A stretch of DNA of 64,000 nt from Paraburkholderia rhynchosiae (GTDB taxonomy: Bacteria > Pseudomonadota > Gammaproteobacteria > Burkholderiales > Burkholderiaceae), in NCBI RefSeq assembly GCF_002879865.1, contig NZ_PNXY01000012.1, positions 162,290-226,289 on the forward strand, in the 5' to 3' direction. How positions within the stretch are numbered: position 1 is the stretch's first letter; every line of letters starts with the position of its first letter. A program made the translations under genes and the position numbers. The notes under the pieces were generated by a model, which saw only the letters and a program-made list of their open reading frames with translations, was not told the DNA's origin and did not search any database. Below are positions 1 to 7,549 of this stretch, piece by piece.

Positions 1-49
1 GCGCGGCAATTTCGAAAACAACAGAAAGCAATCTGTTTGCGCTTATACG

Positions 50-67
50 TTGTATGACGACATATGA
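50..67. promoter_or_regulatory. Candidate operator, uronate/aldarate island site 1
   Basis: TTGTATG-ACGA-CATATGA matches the inverted repeat TTRTACG-N4-CGTAYAA seen best at 3998-4015. It is presumably the operator of a gene beyond the left edge. The binding protein is not known from sequence; the FCD regulator at 6714-7457 is the local candidate. Confidence 0.5.
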
Positions 68-262
68 AGTCTATAAAACGCAGTTTGGGTTGTACAGACG
101 GTATTTACCCGAGGAAACAGACGGTCGGCGGGATGACCCGAAAGGCGTGCGGGGCCGCGGCGGCAGGGCAGTCAGCGTGCAAGCACAAAGTAGTGAACCG
201 GCGATGTAGAAATGTCGTTTCTGTTAACCAATCACCCAAACCGTGGCGCCGACGCCACATTG

Positions 263-280
263 TTGTACGACGAGTGATGA
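263..280. promoter_or_regulatory. Candidate operator, island site 2 (half degenerate)
   Basis: TTGTACG-ACGA-GTGATGA has a perfect left half-site with the same 4-nt spacer, and a degenerate right half. It lies about 200 bp from site 1, so the two may act together. Confidence 0.35.
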
Positions 281-355
281 ATGGTAGCGAGACATCCAGC
301 GATGAAGGCGCCAGTGTGACAAGACACTGGCCCCTGCTCGGCCCGAATGTACCGC

Positions 356-1309
356 TTATAGTTCGCCCGCGAATTCGGGCTCGGGCAAGCCGCTCGCGCC
401 AGGATGTACCGCGAAAACATGCCCGTCATGCTCGCTCGCGCCGGCTGCGGGACGAATCGACGTGACAAACAGCGTATCCAGATTGCGTCCGCCGAACGCG
501 CACATGGCCGGCTTCGTTGCGGGCACAGCGATCTGCCGGTCGAGCTTGCCGTGCGGCGTGAAGCGCAGCAGCTGACCAGCATCGTTCGCGCAGATCCAGT
601 AGCAGCCGTCGGCATCAACGGCAGCGCCGTCGGGGCGGCCCACATAGTGGTTCAGGTCCGCGAACACGCGCCGGTTGCGCGGCTCGCCGGTTTCGACGTC
701 GTAGTCGAAAGCCCATATCTTTCTGCGCGACGGATGCGAGTCGGACAGGTACATCGTCGTGCCATCCGGCGACCAGCCCAAGCCGTTTTGCGTGATCAGT
801 CCGTCGACAACCGGCGCCGACAACACGCCGTGCGCATCGAACCGATACAGCGCGCCGGCCGGATTGGCCGCGGCCATGTCCTGCACCATCGTGCCGGACC
901 AGAAACGACCTTGCCGGTCGCAGCGGCCGTCGTTGAAACGCATGTCGGCGCACGCGAACACAGGAGCGGCGAGCTTGCGCCCCGTCACTTTCACAGGTTC
1001 GTTACCGCGCACGGCTTGCGTTGCCGCATCAGCCGAAGCCTCGTTCAGCGCAACCGCAAACAGGCCCGTTTCGCAACCGGCAAGCACGCTGCCGCGACGA
1101 TCGAACGCAATGCATGCAACCTTCTCGGGCAACAACCATTCTGAGCGCTCGCCCGAATCGAGCCGCAAACGCACGATCTTTTGCGCCGGAATATCCACCC
1201 AGTAAAGCGCCTGCTCGGCAACGCGCCACACCGGACTTTCACCGACCCTAGCCGGCGCCTGCCCCGCCGCCTCGACCCGTTCGACGCGCGGATTGCCCGC
1301 CGCGCTCAC
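356..1309 (-). CDS. SMP-30/gluconolactonase family sugar-acid lactonase
   Basis: A 317-aa six-bladed propeller lactonase of the SMP-30/LRE family. These enzymes hydrolyse sugar-acid lactones in the cytoplasm with a divalent metal. The probable metal ligands are present: Glu in GESPVW near the N terminus, Asn in NGLGWSPDG and Asp in RPDGAAVD. The start codon overlaps the stop of the uronate dehydrogenase gene by 4 nt, so the two are translationally coupled. Uronate dehydrogenase makes aldaro-lactones, and opening that lactone to galactarate or glucarate is the obvious role here. The family is certain. The exact substrate (galactaro- or glucaro-lactone) is inferred from context. Confidence 0.85.
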   Translation of the reverse strand: MSAAGNPRVERVEAAGQAPARVGESPVWRVAEQALYWVDIPAQKIVRLRLDSGERSEWLLPEKVACIAFDRRGSVLAGCETGLFAVALNEASADAATQAVRGNEPVKVTGRKLAAPVFACADMRFNDGRCDRQGRFWSGTMVQDMAAANPAGALYRFDAHGVLSAPVVDGLITQNGLGWSPDGTTMYLSDSHPSRRKIWAFDYDVETGEPRNRRVFADLNHYVGRPDGAAVDADGCYWICANDAGQLLRFTPHGKLDRQIAVPATKPAMCAFGGRNLDTLFVTSIRPAAGASEHDGHVFAVHPGASGLPEPEFAGEL

Positions 1310-2148
1310 CGCTTCGGCTCCATCGGTCCGGCGAGCACGAACGCGCCGCCCTGAAAGCGCTGCGTGGGATCGTCGAGATCGGCGGTTGGCGCCGTAACAG
1401 AAAAGAGATGCTCGAATTCGACAGAGCTGTCCTGCGGACGAAAACCGAGAAACGCAGCCTTCGTGTTATCGACCCATTTGGTGCGGTTATCCGAGACGCC
1501 GTACACGATCGCATGACCGACACGATTGGTGAACAGCGAACAGCGCACCAGTTCGATGAAGTCGCGATAGCTGAGATACGTCACAAGCATGCGCGGGTTC
1601 TTCGGCTGCTCGAACGACGAGCCGATCCTTAGACACACCGTCTCCAGGCCGAAGCGGTCGAAGTAATAACGCGACAACGATTCGCCGAAGCATTTCGTCA
1701 CGCCGTACAAGCTGTCGGGGCGCAAAGGCGCGTCGACATCGACCACTTCCGTCACCGGATGAAAGCCCACCGCGTGATTCGAACTGGCATACACGATGCG
1801 CTTCACGCCATGTTTCTGCGCAGCTGAATACAGGTTGTACAAGCCGCGGATGTTCGCTTCGAGCAGGTCTTCGAAAGGCGCTTCGACCGAGATGCCGCCG
1901 AGATGAATCACGGCGTCCACGTCTTCGAGCAGCGCATGGACCGCAGCTTCGTTCGCGAGATCCACGATCGACGCTTCTTCGTGTGCGGCCACATCGCCGA
2001 GGGGCGCGATGTCGGTTACGCGCACGACATCGGCCCACGCCGCTAACGCGCCGCGCAACTGCGTGCCGAGATTGCCCGCCGCTCCCGTGAGCAGGAGGCG
2101 TCGGAAGGGTTTGCGTGCAGCGGCGCGGTCAGGATTCGAATCAGTCAT
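1306..2148 (-). CDS. udh: Uronate dehydrogenase (NAD-dependent, extended SDR family)
   Basis: A 280-aa protein that oxidises D-galacturonate or D-glucuronate at C1 to the aldarolactone with NAD+. The Rossmann motif TGAAGNLG is at residues 21-28. The SDR catalytic pair YxxxK is Y148/K152 in LYGVTKCF, and the ASSNHAVGF and VCLRIGSSF segments are typical of Udh. It is the first gene of a two-gene unit with the SMP-30 lactonase. It follows the galactarate dehydratase gene on the same strand, behind a hairpin terminator at 2221-2246. No copy of the island operator was found directly upstream, so its own promoter is not identified. A more divergent paralogue lies at 14847-15695. Confidence 0.88.
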   Translation of the reverse strand: MTDSNPDRAAARKPFRRLLLTGAAGNLGTQLRGALAAWADVVRVTDIAPLGDVAAHEEASIVDLANEAAVHALLEDVDAVIHLGGISVEAPFEDLLEANIRGLYNLYSAAQKHGVKRIVYASSNHAVGFHPVTEVVDVDAPLRPDSLYGVTKCFGESLSRYYFDRFGLETVCLRIGSSFEQPKNPRMLVTYLSYRDFIELVRCSLFTNRVGHAIVYGVSDNRTKWVDNTKAAFLGFRPQDSSVEFEHLFSVTAPTADLDDPTQRFQGGAFVLAGPMEPKR

Positions 2149-2220
2149 GTCTTTCTGTTTATTGATTAGCCACTGTCAATGAAGCGGATGAAGCCAATGA
2201 GGCAATGAAGCCGCCAAGCA

Positions 2221-2246
2221 AAACGAGCCGCGAAAATCGCGGCTCG
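2221..2246 (-). terminator. Rho-independent terminator after galactarate dehydratase
   Basis: A perfect 9-bp stem (CGAGCCGCG at 2224-2232 pairing with 2238-2246) with a 5-nt loop. On the minus strand a short T run follows. It sits directly after the stop codon of the galactarate dehydratase gene and separates it from udh. Confidence 0.75.
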
Positions 2247-2262
2247 TCAAAGGAAAAGACAA

Positions 2263-3852
2263 TCAGGTCACCGGCGCCGGATTGAAGAGCGCCAACGCAT
2301 TGTGCAGCTTGAGTTTCTCCGCACAGGTCTTCTTGCGCCCGCTCGCGACGTCGATCATGAAGTGGAACAACTCCCAGCCCACCTCTTCGATCGTCGCCGT
2401 GCCCGTTGCAATGGTGCCCGCGTTGATGTCCATCAGATCATGCCAGCGGCGTGCGAGATCGGAGCGCGTCGCGACCTTGATGACCGGCACTTCCGCGAGA
2501 CTGTACGGCGTGCCGCGGCCGGTCGTGAAGACGTGCAGATTGATACCCGCGGCAAGCTGCAGCGTGCCACAGATAAAGTCGCTCGCTGGCGTCGCCGCGT
2601 AGATCAGCCCTTTCTGGCACACCTTTTCACCCGGCGACAACACGCCGGAAATCGCCGAGTTGCCCGACTTGATGATCGAACCCATCGCCTTTTCGACGAT
2701 ATTCGACAAGCCGCCCTTCTTGTTGCCGGGTGTGGTGTTCGCGCTGCGGTCAGCGCCGCCGCGCTTCAGATAATCGTCGTACCACTGCATCTCGCGGATG
2801 ATCGCCTGCGCCACATCTGCGTTTGCCGCGCGCGCCGTCAGTTGATCGACGCCGTCGCGCACTTCGGTAACTTCCGAGAACATCACCGTGGCGCCCGCGC
2901 GTACCAGCAAGTCGGTCGCGAAACCCACGGCCGGATTCGCGGTGAGTCCAGAGAACGCGTCGCTGCCGCCGCATTGCACGCCGACCACGAGGTCGGCTGC
3001 GGGACACGTCTCGCGACGCCGATTGTTCAGCCGCTTCAGATGACCTTCGGCCGTTCTCATGATCGACTCGATCATCGACTGGAAGCCGACGTGCGATTCG
3101 TCCTGCAGTACGACGACGTCGCCATTCTCGTCAGCGCCAAGATCGCCAATATCCGCAATTTCCGAAGGATTCGCCGCCGCGGTGATCGGAATCGTGCCCG
3201 GCGGCATCAGACGCTCGGGCTGCAGCTTCTCGCAACCGAGGCTGACCATCATGACTTCGCCGCCGAAATTCGGATTGAGCGCGATGTTGCGCACGGTGCG
3301 GATCGGCACCATCGCGTCGGGCGCGTCGATCGCCACGCCGCAGCCGTAGGTGTGGCCGAGGCCCACCACGTCATCGACATTCGGGTACTTCGGCAACAGC
3401 TCGGATTTGATGCGCGTGACTGCGTGTTCAACCACATCGGCCACACATTGCACGGTCGTCGTGATCGCGAGAATGTTGCGCGAGCCCACCGAACCGTCGG
3501 CGTTGCGATAGCCCTCGAACGTGTAGCCCTCGAGCGGCGGCATCTCGGGCGCCTTGATGGTGGCGATCGGCAGATCCTCGAGCCCCGGCGGGCTCGGCAT
3601 GCGGATCACGTGTTCGTTGATCCAGCTTCCCTTGGGCAGCGCCTTCAGCGCATAACCGATCACCACGTTATAGCGGATGACCTCGTCGCCCTCGGCCAGA
3701 TCGGTGAGCGCGACCTTGTGCCCTTGCGGCACGCGCTCGCGCAGCACGAGGCCGTCGGGAAAAACCGCGCCTTCACCCAGGCCGCCGTCGTTGACGACGA
3801 TCGCGACATTGTCATTGGGGTGAACGCGAATGTAGAGCGGGGAAAGTTCCAT
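2263..3852 (-). CDS. garD: Galactarate dehydratase (UxaA/GarD family)
   Basis: A 529-aa dehydratase converting galactarate to 5-keto-4-deoxyglucarate. An N-terminal SAF-like domain (about residues 1-95) is followed by the UxaA catalytic part. GSRNILAITTTVQCV, GLGHTYGCGVAID, SLGCEKLQ and VGVQCGGSDAFSGLTANPA carry the conserved Cys/His positions of the altronate/galactarate dehydratase family. Its length fits GarD (about 520 aa) and not the two-subunit UxaA form. It is divergent from kdgD, which makes the next enzyme. Two operator-like repeats (3896-3913 and 3998-4015) lie in the shared promoter region. Specificity for galactarate over altronate is inferred from length and neighbours. Confidence 0.9.
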   Translation of the reverse strand: MELSPLYIRVHPNDNVAIVVNDGGLGEGAVFPDGLVLRERVPQGHKVALTDLAEGDEVIRYNVVIGYALKALPKGSWINEHVIRMPSPPGLEDLPIATIKAPEMPPLEGYTFEGYRNADGSVGSRNILAITTTVQCVADVVEHAVTRIKSELLPKYPNVDDVVGLGHTYGCGVAIDAPDAMVPIRTVRNIALNPNFGGEVMMVSLGCEKLQPERLMPPGTIPITAAANPSEIADIGDLGADENGDVVVLQDESHVGFQSMIESIMRTAEGHLKRLNNRRRETCPAADLVVGVQCGGSDAFSGLTANPAVGFATDLLVRAGATVMFSEVTEVRDGVDQLTARAANADVAQAIIREMQWYDDYLKRGGADRSANTTPGNKKGGLSNIVEKAMGSIIKSGNSAISGVLSPGEKVCQKGLIYAATPASDFICGTLQLAAGINLHVFTTGRGTPYSLAEVPVIKVATRSDLARRWHDLMDINAGTIATGTATIEEVGWELFHFMIDVASGRKKTCAEKLKLHNALALFNPAPVT

Positions 3853-3895
3853 TGCATCGATCCTTATGGCGATTTATGCCTTCTGCGCCAGCTAT

Positions 3896-3913
3896 TCATA
3901 CGTCATCCTACAA
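3896..3913. promoter_or_regulatory. Candidate operator in front of galactarate dehydratase
   Basis: TCATACG-TCAT-CCTACAA, read on the minus strand as TTGTAGG-ATGA-CGTATGA. It lies about 44 nt upstream of the garD start codon, where a repressor site would block initiation. Confidence 0.6.
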
Positions 3914-3997
3914 CACGTGCATTGATGGGGACGTTCCGTATTTACCCTATGGACAGCATTATGCCGCGAAAACACCGTTGAGTTAGCCGAATTGTTG

Positions 3998-4015
3998 TTG
4001 TACGATGACGTATAA
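3998..4015. promoter_or_regulatory. Candidate operator in front of kdgD (best match)
   Basis: TTGTACG-ATGA-CGTATAA, an inverted repeat of 7-bp arms with a 4-nt spacer (one G/A against C/T wobble). It lies about 74 nt upstream of the kdgD start. It is the best copy of the repeat shared by eight intergenic sites in the first 16 kb. Confidence 0.65.
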
Positions 4016-4088
4016 GAAATCTTCATTTCTATCCGATCTAACAGATCTAACGGATTCGCCCTAATACCGACGCCTGGATACACACATC

Positions 4089-5006
4089 ATGACAACACCG
4101 CAGGAACTCAAGCAGATCGTTTCGGAAGGCCTCCTGTCCTTCCCCGTCACCGACTTCGACGAACAAGGCGACTTTCGCGCCGACACCTATGCCGAGCGCC
4201 TCGAATGGCTCGCTCCGTACGGCGCGTCGGCACTGTTCGTCGCCGGCGGCACGGGCGAATTTTTCTCGCTGACACACAACGACTATTCGAACGTCGTGCG
4301 CACGGCGGCCGAGGTGTGCAAAGGCAAGGTGCCGATTCTCGCCGGCGCAGGCGGCCCGACGCGCGTCGCGATCGCGTACGCGAAAGAAGCGGAGCGCCAT
4401 GGCGCGAACGGCATTCTGCTGATGCCGCACTATCTGACCGAAGCCTGCCAGGAAGGCATTGCCGCGCACGCCGAAGAGGTCTGCAAGTCGGTGCCGAACA
4501 TGGGCGTGATCATCTACAACCGCGCGAATTCCAAGCTTAACGCCGATATGCTCGAAGGGCTGGCCGAGCGCTGCCCGAACCTGATCGGCTTCAAGGACGG
4601 CGTGGGCGAGATCGAAAACATGGTGACGATCCGCCGCCGCCTCGGTGACCGCTTCTCGTATCTCGGCGGCCTGCCGACCGCGGAAGTCTACGCCGCGGCC
4701 TACAAGGCGCTGGGCGTGCCGGTGTACTCGTCGGCGGTATTCAACTTCATTCCGAAGACCGCGATGGACTTCTACCGCGCCATCGCCGCAGACGATCACG
4801 CGACCGTCGGCAAGCTGATCGACGAATTCTTCCTGCCGTATCTGGCGATCCGCAATCGCCGTGCGGGCTACGCGGTCAGCATCGTCAAGGCGGGCGCGAA
4901 GCTCGTCGGCCACAGCGCCGGCCCGGTTCGCGCGCCGCTGACCGATCTGACGGAAGAAGAAATGGCCAGCCTCGACACGCTGATCAGGACGCTCGGCCCG
5001 CAGTAA
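4089..5006 (+). CDS. kdgD: 5-dehydro-4-deoxyglucarate dehydratase
   Basis: A 305-aa enzyme of the DHDPS/N-acetylneuraminate lyase superfamily. It dehydrates and decarboxylates 5-keto-4-deoxyglucarate to 2,5-dioxopentanoate (2-oxoglutarate semialdehyde). The Schiff-base lysine is K169 in LIGFKDGVGE, the supporting tyrosine is Y143 in VIIYNRAN, and GGTGEFFSL is the family substrate-binding loop. It is divergent from garD. The product would be oxidised by the aldehyde dehydrogenase at 7550-9145. A strong terminator follows at 5083-5114. Confidence 0.92.
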   Translation: MTTPQELKQIVSEGLLSFPVTDFDEQGDFRADTYAERLEWLAPYGASALFVAGGTGEFFSLTHNDYSNVVRTAAEVCKGKVPILAGAGGPTRVAIAYAKEAERHGANGILLMPHYLTEACQEGIAAHAEEVCKSVPNMGVIIYNRANSKLNADMLEGLAERCPNLIGFKDGVGEIENMVTIRRRLGDRFSYLGGLPTAEVYAAAYKALGVPVYSSAVFNFIPKTAMDFYRAIAADDHATVGKLIDEFFLPYLAIRNRRAGYAVSIVKAGAKLVGHSAGPVRAPLTDLTEEEMASLDTLIRTLGPQ

Positions 5007-5082
5007 TGCAGCGCTCGCGGCCGACGCGTTGACGACCCGCCGGCCGCGTCAATGAGAGCCGCATAGACGGCAGCGCGAGTAG

Positions 5083-5114
5083 CGCCCGGGGACGGCACGT
5101 CGCCGGGCGTTTTT
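5083..5114 (+). terminator. Rho-independent terminator after kdgD
   Basis: A long hairpin: CGCCCGG (5083-5089) pairs with CCGGGCG (5103-5109) and an inner GACG/CGTC extends the stem. TTTTT follows. It lies between kdgD and the MFS transporter. Confidence 0.8.
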
Positions 5115-5191
5115 CGCACATGCGGCCCAGGCCGCCACGCCACAAAAGGCCGGGAGCCCCGCTCCCTTGTATAAAAATTCAGGAGATGACC

Positions 5192-6541
5192 ATGGAAATG
5201 AGCCGCACGGCGAGTTCCGCGAACGTCGCGAAGCGCACCAAAGTCCGCTACGCGATCCTGCTACTTATCTTTGTGATCACCACGTTCAACTACGCGGACC
5301 GCGCGACGCTGTCGGTCACAGGCTCGGCAATGCGCGGCGAGTTCGGCTTCGACGCGATCAAGATGGGCTATATTTTTTCGGCGTTCAGCTGGGCCTACGT
5401 GCTGTCGCAGTTGCCGGCCGGCTGGCTGCTCGACCGCTTTGGCGCGCGGCGAGTGTACGCCGCGAGCATTTTCTTCTGGTCGCTCTTTACGCTGCTGCAA
5501 AGCTCGATCGGCTTATTGGGCAGCGCGGCCGCCGCGGTGACTGGCCTCTTCGTGCTGCGTTTCGCGATGGGCGCGGCGGAATCGCCGGCCTTTCCGGCCA
5601 ACGCGAAAGTTGTAGCAAGCTGGTTCCCGACCACGGAGCGCGGCACCGCATCGGCAATTTTCAACTCGGCGCAATACTTCGCCGCGGTTGTGTTCACGCC
5701 GCTGATGGCGTGGCTTACGCACGCGTTCGGCTGGCACATGGTCTATGTCGTGATGGGCGCAGCCGGGCTGCTGCTCGCCCTCACCTGGCTCAAGGTGATG
5801 AAGAATCCGGCCGACCATCCGGGCGTGTCGGCCTCCGAACTCGAGTACATCGAACAGGGCGGCGGCGTGGTGAACGGTCACCACAAAGCGCGTCCCGACG
5901 ACGTCGCCAGAACGGGCGGCTGGTTCCTCGTGCGTCAACTGCTCGGCAACCGGATGCTGGTGGGCGTCTATCTGGCGCAGTACTGCATCAACGTGCTGAC
6001 GTACTTCTTCCTGACGTGGTTCCCGATCTACCTCGTGCAGGCGCGCGGCATGACGATTCTGCAAGCTGGACTCGTCGCCTCGTTGCCCGCGATCTGCGGA
6101 TTCTCGGGCGGCGTGCTCGGCGGCATTCTGTCGGACTCGCTGATCCGGCGCGGCCATTCGCTGACCGTCGCGCGCAAGGTGCCGATTGTGGGCGGGATGC
6201 TGCTGTCGGTGTCGATCATCGGTTGTAATTACGTTTCGACGGACTGGATCGTCGTCGCACTGATGTCGCTCGCATTCTTCGGCAAGGGCATCGGCGCGCT
6301 GGGCTGGGCGGTAGTCGCGGATACGTCGCCGAAGGAAGCGCTCGGCCTGTCCGGCGGCATCTTCAATATGTTCGGCAACGTGGCGGGCATCGTCACGCCG
6401 ATCGTGATCGGCTACCTCGTTGCCAGGAGCGGCTCGTTCAACGGCGCGCTGGTGTTCGTCGGCGCGAACGCGCTGCTCACGGTATTCAGCTACCTCGTGA
6501 TCGTGAAGGACATCAAGCGCGTGGAGCTGCGCCCGCGCTAA
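5192..6541 (+). CDS. MFS transporter, probable aldarate/hexuronate permease (ACS family)
   Basis: A 449-aa major facilitator with about 12 membrane segments, in the inner membrane. NYADRATLSVTG near the start of the first helix and WLLDRFGARRVYA in the 2-3 loop are typical of the anion:cation symporter branch, which includes GudP/GarP and ExuT. The start at 5192 was chosen because AGGAG at 5181-5185 gives a 6-nt spacing; the ATG at 5186 touches that site and is less likely. Its place between kdgD and the regulator suggests uptake of galactarate, glucarate or a hexuronate. The substrate is inferred. Confidence 0.85.
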   Translation: MEMSRTASSANVAKRTKVRYAILLLIFVITTFNYADRATLSVTGSAMRGEFGFDAIKMGYIFSAFSWAYVLSQLPAGWLLDRFGARRVYAASIFFWSLFTLLQSSIGLLGSAAAAVTGLFVLRFAMGAAESPAFPANAKVVASWFPTTERGTASAIFNSAQYFAAVVFTPLMAWLTHAFGWHMVYVVMGAAGLLLALTWLKVMKNPADHPGVSASELEYIEQGGGVVNGHHKARPDDVARTGGWFLVRQLLGNRMLVGVYLAQYCINVLTYFFLTWFPIYLVQARGMTILQAGLVASLPAICGFSGGVLGGILSDSLIRRGHSLTVARKVPIVGGMLLSVSIIGCNYVSTDWIVVALMSLAFFGKGIGALGWAVVADTSPKEALGLSGGIFNMFGNVAGIVTPIVIGYLVARSGSFNGALVFVGANALLTVFSYLVIVKDIKRVELRPR

Positions 6542-6645
6542 GCGCCGCGCCGTGGTCCTACTTCCCGCCGTGCCCGAGGCCCACCGGCTCACAAGCCCGG
6601 TGCCCGGGCACGGCGCTCAAAATGATCCGAGCCTTTCTATAATCA

Positions 6646-6658
6646 GTCGTCAGACGAC
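6646..6658. promoter_or_regulatory. Perfect 13-bp palindrome upstream of the FCD regulator
   Basis: GTCGTC-A-GACGAC, flanked by TATAATCA on the left and GGTATAATGG on the right, about 55 nt before the regulator start. It is a likely operator, perhaps autoregulatory. It resembles the other island sites only loosely, so it may be bound by a different protein. Confidence 0.45.
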
Positions 6659-6713
6659 GGTATAATGGATCGCAGGAAGTATCTGCAACTATCTGATTCA
6701 AGGGGCGTTTTCG

Positions 6714-7457
6714 ATGGCTACACCACTGGCATCCGCGGCACCGCCACGACGCGCTCGTAATCTTGCCGAGCTCGTCGTCAACTACGTCACCGAGCAGATC
6801 GCGTCCAACGCACTGAAGCCCGGCGACAAGCTGCCGACCGAATCGCAACTCATGGTCACGCTGAGCGTGAGCCGCACGGTCATTCGCGAAGCCATTTCGC
6901 GCCTGCAGGCGGGCAAGGTCATCGAGACGCGCCACGGCATCGGCAGCTTCGTGCTCGAGCCGCAGCGCGAAAAACTCGGCATCGACATGGTGCCGGCCAC
7001 CACGCTGCGCGACGTGTTGTCGATTCTCGAACTGCGCATCAGCCTCGAAACGGAATGCGCGGGTCTCGCCGCCCAGCGTGCGAAGTCCGACGATCTCGCT
7101 CGCATGCGCACCGCGCTCGATGCAATCGAAGCGACCCGTCACAACGGGCTCGACAGTGTCGACGCCGACTTGCAGTTCCATATCTCGGTGGCGCGCGCCA
7201 CGGGCAACCGCTATTTCGTGGACATCCTCACGCAAATGGGCAGCGCGCTGATTCCGCGTAACCGGCTCGACTCGGCCGGCATTGCGCGCGCGGAACCGGA
7301 CGCGTATCTGTCGCTCGTCAACCTGGAACACGAAAGCATTCTCGAAGCGATCAGCCGGCACGACGCCGAAGGCGCGCGCGCGGCCATGCGCATGCATCTG
7401 TCGAATAGCCGCGAACGCTTACGGCGCGCGAATGAAACCGCTGAGACGAATAATTAA
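6714..7457 (+). CDS. FadR-type GntR transcriptional regulator (FCD domain)
   Basis: A 247-aa DNA-binding regulator. The N-terminal winged helix spans about residues 15-85 (KPGDKLPTESQLMVTLSVSR, then TRHGIGSFVLEP). An all-helical FCD ligand domain follows, with its metal/ligand histidines in DADLQFHISVARATGN and in the EHESILEAISRHD and MRMHLSNSR segments. It sits in the middle of the galactarate/uronate genes. It is the best candidate to read the 18-bp repeats found in front of garD, kdgD, the dehydrogenase, garL and the SDR gene. The ligand (a uronate or aldarate) and repressor role are inferred. A bidirectional terminator follows. Confidence 0.88.
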   Translation: MATPLASAAPPRRARNLAELVVNYVTEQIASNALKPGDKLPTESQLMVTLSVSRTVIREAISRLQAGKVIETRHGIGSFVLEPQREKLGIDMVPATTLRDVLSILELRISLETECAGLAAQRAKSDDLARMRTALDAIEATRHNGLDSVDADLQFHISVARATGNRYFVDILTQMGSALIPRNRLDSAGIARAEPDAYLSLVNLEHESILEAISRHDAEGARAAMRMHLSNSRERLRRANETAETNN

Positions 7458-7498
7458 GCGGAGCAAGTAGCTGATTTTTTCCGACGCACGTGAAAAAG

Positions 7499-7536
7499 AA
7501 AATGGCCGGGGAGTTCACCTCCCCGGCCATTTTTTC
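7499..7536. terminator. Bidirectional terminator
   Basis: Inverted repeat AATGGCCGGGGAG (7501-7513) and CTCCCCGGCCATT (7519-7531) with a 5-nt loop. A-rich sequence lies on the left and T-rich on the right, so it can stop both the rightward regulator and the leftward dehydrogenase gene. Confidence 0.85.
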
Positions 7537-7549
7537 ATTTCAAGCGCGC

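Larger units (their letters stand above)
1..355. other. Intergenic region with operator-like sites, no gene recognised
   Basis: No convincing coding sequence was found. The open frames here are short, lack a ribosome binding site and have no recognisable protein. The stretch lies downstream of the leftward lactonase gene and probably serves as the promoter region of a gene outside the left edge, because it holds two copies of the 18-bp inverted repeat found in front of the galactarate genes. Confidence 0.5.

Noticed and set aside
2302..3981. A 559-codon open frame antisense to garD
   Set aside because: It is the mirror of a GC-rich gene with strong third-position bias; its translation is rich in Arg and His with no known domain.
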